8,474 nt of DNA from Desulfobacteraceae bacterium UBA5623 (lineage in GTDB: Bacteria; Desulfobacterota; DSM-4660; Desulfatiglandales; Desulfatiglandaceae). The translations under genes and the position numbers were made by a program. Under the pieces are notes generated by a model. It saw nothing but the letters and a program-made list of their open reading frames with translations, searched no databases and had not been told where the DNA came from. Shown here piece by piece: positions 5,464 to 8,474 of the stretch (position 1 is the first letter of the stretch; the number at the start of each line of letters is the position of its first letter). The stretch lies in contig DIKH01000016.1 in NCBI GenBank assembly GCA_002424495.1, forward strand, positions 1-8,474, written 5' to 3'.

Positions 5464-5523
5464 CTAAGCCTTGCTCGACTCTTCCATAATATCTAGAACA
5501 AGTTGCCCTTTTGCAAAGCTCAT
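5464..5523 (-). pseudogene. Tiny open frame after the YwgA-like gene, probable gene-start remnant
   Basis: An ATG at 5521-5523 with AAAGGGAT just upstream opens a 19-codon frame, MSFAKGQLVLDIMEESSKA, ending TAG at 5464-5466. It begins 36 bases after the YwgA-like stop, in the operon direction. The stop falls where the repeat-associated inverted repeat begins (GGCTTAGAGTTCC), so it may be the start of a third operon gene cut off by the repeat. It could also be a chance frame; it is too short for composition to decide. Confidence 0.3.
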
Positions 5524-5559
5524 TTCATCCCTTTTGATTAGAAAAACCTTTGGCAAGAA

Positions 5560-6114
5560 CTACATTTCAGAATTACAAACTTGGTCGTACTGACGCCTAA
5601 TTGATTCAAGTTCCTGAACAGCAGCAAGAGCCTTTTCAAATGAAACATGTGGCTTTAAATCAACAATTTTTTGGGCTTGAACCTTTTGGTCAGGATTAGA
5701 ATACTTAAGAAAAACATACAAGGCAGTTGATAACCTTTCAAGGGAAGCTACACCCTCATCGGCCAGTTTTTCCGTAAGAAAATTTATAGAACAACAATAT
5801 TTATTAAGAGTAACCTTAAACTTAGACCGAAAGTTCTCCGATACTTCTGTAGTTTCCAAACTCGGACCGAATGGATATGGCTGCGGCGTTAACTTCATCA
5901 TTCTATCAGAAATAAGCGAGCTTATTTCATCTCGAAAATCAAAAGAAAATGGACCATGTTTATAGAGAATATATTCATATCCTGTCGGAACCTTAGCCAT
6001 TTCCTGCAAAAAATATAATGTTTTTTGCAAATGTGTTTCTCCGCACCAACTACCTTTTTTCTTCAACTTGTCAGCCAATTCTAAAATGACAGCCAGCTTT
6101 TTTAACCTTTCCAT
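5560..6114 (-). CDS. YwgA / SocA-Panacea-like protein
   Basis: A 184-aa soluble protein. An N-terminal helix (MERLKKLAVILELADKLKKK) precedes THLQKTLYFLQEMAKVP (28-43), then YEYILYKHGPFSFDFRDEISSL (46-67). This LQK...LYF plus Y-x-HGPFS pattern is shared by B. subtilis YwgA-type proteins and, more loosely, by the SocA/Panacea domain (DUF4065), used by some antitoxins. The C-terminal half is helical (LERLSTALYVFLKYSN, 125-140; FEKALAAVQELESIRRQY, 159-176). The ATG overlaps the HD gene stop as TAATG, and its AGGAGG sits in the HD gene's last codons, so translation is coupled. In Bacillus ywgA lies next to the HD gene ywfO, as I recall, supporting a conserved two-gene unit. Whether this is an antitoxin, a regulator or a subunit of the HD enzyme is open. 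Confidence 0.75.
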   Translation of the reverse strand: MERLKKLAVILELADKLKKKGSWCGETHLQKTLYFLQEMAKVPTGYEYILYKHGPFSFDFRDEISSLISDRMMKLTPQPYPFGPSLETTEVSENFRSKFKVTLNKYCCSINFLTEKLADEGVASLERLSTALYVFLKYSNPDQKVQAQKIVDLKPHVSFEKALAAVQELESIRRQYDQVCNSEM

Positions 6115-7439
6115 TATTCCTCCTCCTCTATTTTTAGTGCCGCGGTCAAATTAATATCAAGCCATCTTTGGGCATCTTCTCGGAGATCGCTTCTAATAAA
6201 TACATAGTCACTCCCCAACGGAGGAACTCCATTGAGTGTAGTAGAAACCGTCAATGACGAGACAACTCTACGATCATTGTTTAAAACTGGAAAATCAAAG
6301 TTTCCTCCGGCCTTGGAGTATGTATCTACCCTAACATTTTCCTGACCAAATATTTTTCCTAGCGATCTAAAAACTGCAAGGGCGGCTTCAGGGTTTTGAG
6401 CCTGGTCATTAGGGTTTTTCTGATAAACAAGCTTATAATGAGCTCTCTCAACTATCGTTTTGGCGTGAGAATGCCCCTCTGCAGAAGAATTCCTACTAGC
6501 AGAGTAGATAGCTGTCAATACTTCATTATCGGTCATTTTCAAATGTTTTTCTATGTCAATATCAAAATTTCCTCCTGGTAAATAGGACTTGAGGAAATCC
6601 TTTAAATGTATATCATATATCCTTCTAACAGGATGAAGATATACTTGAGAGAACATGAAATACCGAGCCAGAAGAAGAGCTTCTGCTGATTGCAAACCAC
6701 CTTCCTCTACACCCAAATAAGGCTCAACGGATCCTTCATTCCCCAGATTGTCATCTGGCTTTGTTAATATCTTCAGTGTATCAATCAACCTATAATGATC
6801 AAAACGACCATAGGCAACACCGGCATGATAAGAGTCACGTAATAGATAATCCATGCGATCTACACCAAAAACGTCCCCTACAATGATTTCCGATAATATA
6901 GTTTCCCAATCAGTAAATTTTTCATCAGGATAGTGCTTTTGACCAACAGCTAACTTTGCAACATCTGAAGGACGAACTGGCGGATTCATGCCATCAAATA
7001 TTTCAGTCATCACACCTGAAAGAATCAAAGATTTGGTAATTTCTTCATGATCAACACCATCCGGAAGAAGCTCTTTTTCCGCTGCATGTGAAAATGGCAA
7101 ATGGCCGATATCATGGCACAGGGCCGCCATTCGTACGACCTTTCTCCAATATCGCCTTTCGTCGTCATCATTTAGGTTTGGCAATAATCCGCGCACTTCA
7201 TCGGTTACGTTATGCGGGTCTGTAATTTTGTCAAAGACTCTACCGGCCAGCTCCATTACCCCCAAAGAGTGTTCAAAGCGACGGTGAGTGGCTCCTGGGT
7301 ACACGAGATTTGTAAGTGCAAGTTGATGGATGTGCCTAAGCCTTTGGAAGGGACGGGAATCGACTACCTTACGTTCGTGGGAGTCCATTTTTATAAAAAC
7401 ATGAATTGGATCGCGGATTTCATGTAACGACTTCGCCAC
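6114..7439 (-). CDS. HD-domain phosphohydrolase, YwfO/EF1143-like dNTPase family
   Basis: A 441-aa protein, the usual length for YwfO/EF1143-type HD enzymes, which hydrolyse deoxynucleoside triphosphates. The opening MAKSLHEIRDPIHVFI is typical. The four metal ligands of the HD fold are present: His57 (RRFEHSLGVMELA), His109-Asp110 (ALCHDIGHLPFSH) and Asp194 (GVDRMDYLLRD). After the HD core come the family stretches YHAGVAYGRFD (204-214) and LLARYFMFSQVYLHPVRR (256-273), then a less conserved C-terminal half. The start is GTG (7437-7439), 8 bases after AGGAGG; the ATG inside that spacer is in another frame. The last codons, GAG GAG GAG GAA TAA, double as the ribosome binding site of the YwgA-like gene. 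A dNTP-depleting role in phage defence is possible, housekeeping nucleotide control equally so. The gene is AT-rich. Confidence 0.9.
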   Translation of the reverse strand: MAKSLHEIRDPIHVFIKMDSHERKVVDSRPFQRLRHIHQLALTNLVYPGATHRRFEHSLGVMELAGRVFDKITDPHNVTDEVRGLLPNLNDDDERRYWRKVVRMAALCHDIGHLPFSHAAEKELLPDGVDHEEITKSLILSGVMTEIFDGMNPPVRPSDVAKLAVGQKHYPDEKFTDWETILSEIIVGDVFGVDRMDYLLRDSYHAGVAYGRFDHYRLIDTLKILTKPDDNLGNEGSVEPYLGVEEGGLQSAEALLLARYFMFSQVYLHPVRRIYDIHLKDFLKSYLPGGNFDIDIEKHLKMTDNEVLTAIYSASRNSSAEGHSHAKTIVERAHYKLVYQKNPNDQAQNPEAALAVFRSLGKIFGQENVRVDTYSKAGGNFDFPVLNNDRRVVSSLTVSTTLNGVPPLGSDYVFIRSDLREDAQRWLDINLTAALKIEEEE

Positions 7440-7602
7440 TTACTCATCCTCCTATCAGAAAATGAACTTTAAAAAGCTTTTCCCAACGATATCTGCACAT
7501 GATTGACGTCCCCCATCATCCTCGACAACCATCCCCCTCAACATGCGCAAACCTGCTCCACGTTTGCCAGGAAGGCGGATAAATTTGAACTGGTCGGAAA
7601 AT
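7440..7602 (-). pseudogene. Intergenic stretch with a decayed copy of the 58-aa gene's middle
   Basis: Bases 7522-7577 resemble 8355-8411 with one indel, sharing ACAACC, CCCC and CAACATGCGCAAA. In the matching minus-strand frame it reads GLRMLRGMVVED against VLRMLRGLVVEV in the intact gene. There is no start codon with a ribosome binding site, and the sequence around the core is unrelated, so it is a relic. The remainder of the spacer holds the AGGAGG for the HD gene and an AAAAGCTTTT palindrome; no clear terminator or promoter is visible. Confidence 0.6.
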
Positions 7603-8411
7603 CTACCGCATTAACTCCAATTCTCTGAGCGCGCTTCTAACTTCAATGTTTAATTTATTGTTTTGTTCTGCATAAGATTGAAGGGTGCCTGTTGGATAGA
7701 TTGCCATTTCTGCATACTGATTAATAGTAAGATAAATTTCTTTTAGTCTTTTAAGGTCAGCCTCTTTACCAGGCGGTGGACTCATTTTTTTAATCTTGCT
7801 GGCAATTTCGTTTGTCCTGTTTTCTAAATCCGTAATATCTTTTTGTCTCTTCCTTCTCAATTCTAACAAAGCCACATTAAAGTCTCTATCATAGGAAAAA
7901 ATTGCACTGTGCCAAGTTTTTTGTATTTCATCGACTAGCTTTTCTGAATCGACTGCCAGCATGAACATTGACGAAGAAACCGAATCAACCATAACGGAAA
8001 AATCCGCATTTGCTTTTTGTATTTGTACTTTTTGATATATTTTGTAGCCTCCAAAAGAGAGGACAATCGCGATTACAAAACTCAAGACCAAAATAGGGCT
8101 GGCAAGCTGCTTGCTTTTAATGACTTTAACAATGGGAACCGATTCAATTTTTTCCTGCTCCATTTCTTGCTCTTGCCCCATACTTTGTTCAAGAATTTTT
8201 TTATAGGCATTATAAACGATTCCACACTTAGGACATTTGTCAGCTGGACACTGGTCATCGGCTCGCCGTTCATAACCGCAACTAGGACACTTCAGATCCA
8301 TGACAGCACTCCTTTAAGCGGGAAAACGGATTGCCTCCCGCCACTTGGCGGACCTCCACAACCAACCCCCGCAACATGCGCAAAACCCGCTCCCGGCTGG
8401 CCGGGGGCAGG
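7522..8411. repeat. Pair of direct repeats flanking the zinc-ribbon gene
   Basis: The units are 7522-7577 and 8355-8411, in the same orientation, about 833 bases apart. The best block is CAACATGCGCAAA (identical) with ACAACCATCCCCCT against ACAACCAACCCCCG before it. The right unit is coding for the 58-aa protein and the left unit is its relic, so the pair may reflect insertion or tandem duplication with loss of one gene. Confidence 0.6.
7603..8301 (-). CDS. Zinc-ribbon, single-pass membrane protein with helical tail
   Basis: A 232-aa protein. The first 30 residues form a zinc ribbon (CPSCGY with Cys5/Cys8, then CPKCG with Cys23/Cys26; Cys18 is an extra cysteine). A Glu/Gln-rich linker (36-55) leads to one hydrophobic helix at about 67-86 (LASPILVLSFVIAIVLSFGG). 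The rest (about 95-232) is mainly helical and charged, with a likely coiled coil at 145-173 and an APOLAR-poor SPPPG break near 174. By the positive-inside rule the zinc ribbon should be cytoplasmic and the tail periplasmic. I do not recognise a specific family beyond zinc-ribbon membrane proteins. AAAGGAG lies 7 bases before the ATG, which overlaps the end of the 58-aa gene. It is flanked by direct repeats (7522-7577, 8355-8411), so it may have been inserted into, or duplicated with, the locus. Confidence 0.75.
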   Translation of the reverse strand: MDLKCPSCGYERRADDQCPADKCPKCGIVYNAYKKILEQSMGQEQEMEQEKIESVPIVKVIKSKQLASPILVLSFVIAIVLSFGGYKIYQKVQIQKANADFSVMVDSVSSSMFMLAVDSEKLVDEIQKTWHSAIFSYDRDFNVALLELRRKRQKDITDLENRTNEIASKIKKMSPPPGKEADLKRLKEIYLTINQYAEMAIYPTGTLQSYAEQNNKLNIEVRSALRELELMR

Positions 8412-8458
8412 TTTCGTAGGATGGTGATGACTTCGGCTTCTTCCTTGGTGACATCCAT
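8282..8458 (-). CDS. Small 58-aa helical protein overlapping the zinc-ribbon gene
   Basis: An ATG at 8456-8458 with GGGGAG six bases upstream opens a 58-codon frame starting MDVTKEEAEVITILRNLPPASR. It continues through RVLRMLRGLVVEVRQ, a predicted amphipathic helix, and a tail ending KECCHGSEVS, with stop TAG at 8282-8284. The last 20 bases overlap the zinc-ribbon gene in another frame, and the AAAGGAG for that gene lies inside this one, so the two are probably translated together. The good ribosome binding site and the helical, charged composition favour a real gene. The start MDVTKEEAEVITILRNLPP suggests a small regulatory or adaptor protein, but I do not recognise the family. A decayed copy of its middle lies at 7522-7577, so it may belong to a repeated genomic element. 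Confidence 0.65.
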   Translation of the reverse strand: MDVTKEEAEVITILRNLPPASRERVLRMLRGLVVEVRQVAGGNPFSRLKECCHGSEVS

Positions 8459-8474
8459 AACAATCTCCCCATGA

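Noticed and set aside
8017..8427. 136-codon plus-strand frame
   Set aside because: It is antisense to the zinc-ribbon gene and the 58-aa gene, starts without a ribosome binding site and shows no recognisable domain.
1..8474. CRISPR array, tRNA or rRNA genes
   Set aside because: No regularly spaced short repeats, tRNA cloverleaf with a CCA-type end, or rRNA-like sequence could be seen on either strand.

Overview
The window looks like an accessory, genomic-island-like stretch of a proteobacterium-type chromosome. A Desulfuromonas/Geobacter-like (Desulfobacterota) or similar environmental lineage is my best guess, but it rests only on protein flavour and the mosaic base composition, not on a marker gene. 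Almost every gene is on the minus strand. The exception is the tail of a plus-strand heavy-metal P-type ATPase at the left edge, probably the end of the older, GC-rich backbone.

Left block (about 390-2090, minus): three tightly packed genes read right to left. They are an unknown 105-aa protein, a secreted DUF2845 protein, and a serine recombinase that ends directly after its zinc-ribbon region. Gaps of 7 and 9 bp, each with a Shine-Dalgarno sequence, point to one operon that converges on the ATPase gene.

Middle block (about 2160-5450): gene cassettes without an integron integrase, resembling a CALIN (cluster of attC sites lacking an integrase). Four minus-strand genes lie head to tail: a small two-helix membrane protein, a three-helix membrane protein, a TIGR02391/Ymh-family protein and a DUF2806 protein. 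Structured attC-like sites sit between them. The site at 4051-4110 is the clearest, with 8-base arms and one extrahelical base. The block is bracketed by two direct copies (2107-2217 and 5334-5443) of one sequence that includes an upstream region and the start of a gene. In the right copy the 46-codon start, beginning MAIWLVRAG, is still readable and resembles the start of Mrr-like restriction proteins. In the left copy it is decayed.

Right block (5464-8458, minus): an HD-domain phosphohydrolase of the YwfO/EF1143 type overlaps by one base a YwgA/SocA-Panacea-like gene, whose ribosome binding site is written in the glutamate codons ending the HD gene. Upstream lie a zinc-ribbon membrane protein of unknown role and a 58-aa gene overlapping its start. 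A decayed copy of the 58-aa gene's middle lies between the zinc-ribbon gene and the HD gene, so the zinc-ribbon gene is flanked by direct repeats.

Taken together this is a patchwork of mobile and likely defence-related pieces: recombinase, cassette array, HD/YwgA module, TIGR02391 protein, and remnants of a restriction gene. The defence reading is inference from families and company, not something the sequence proves.
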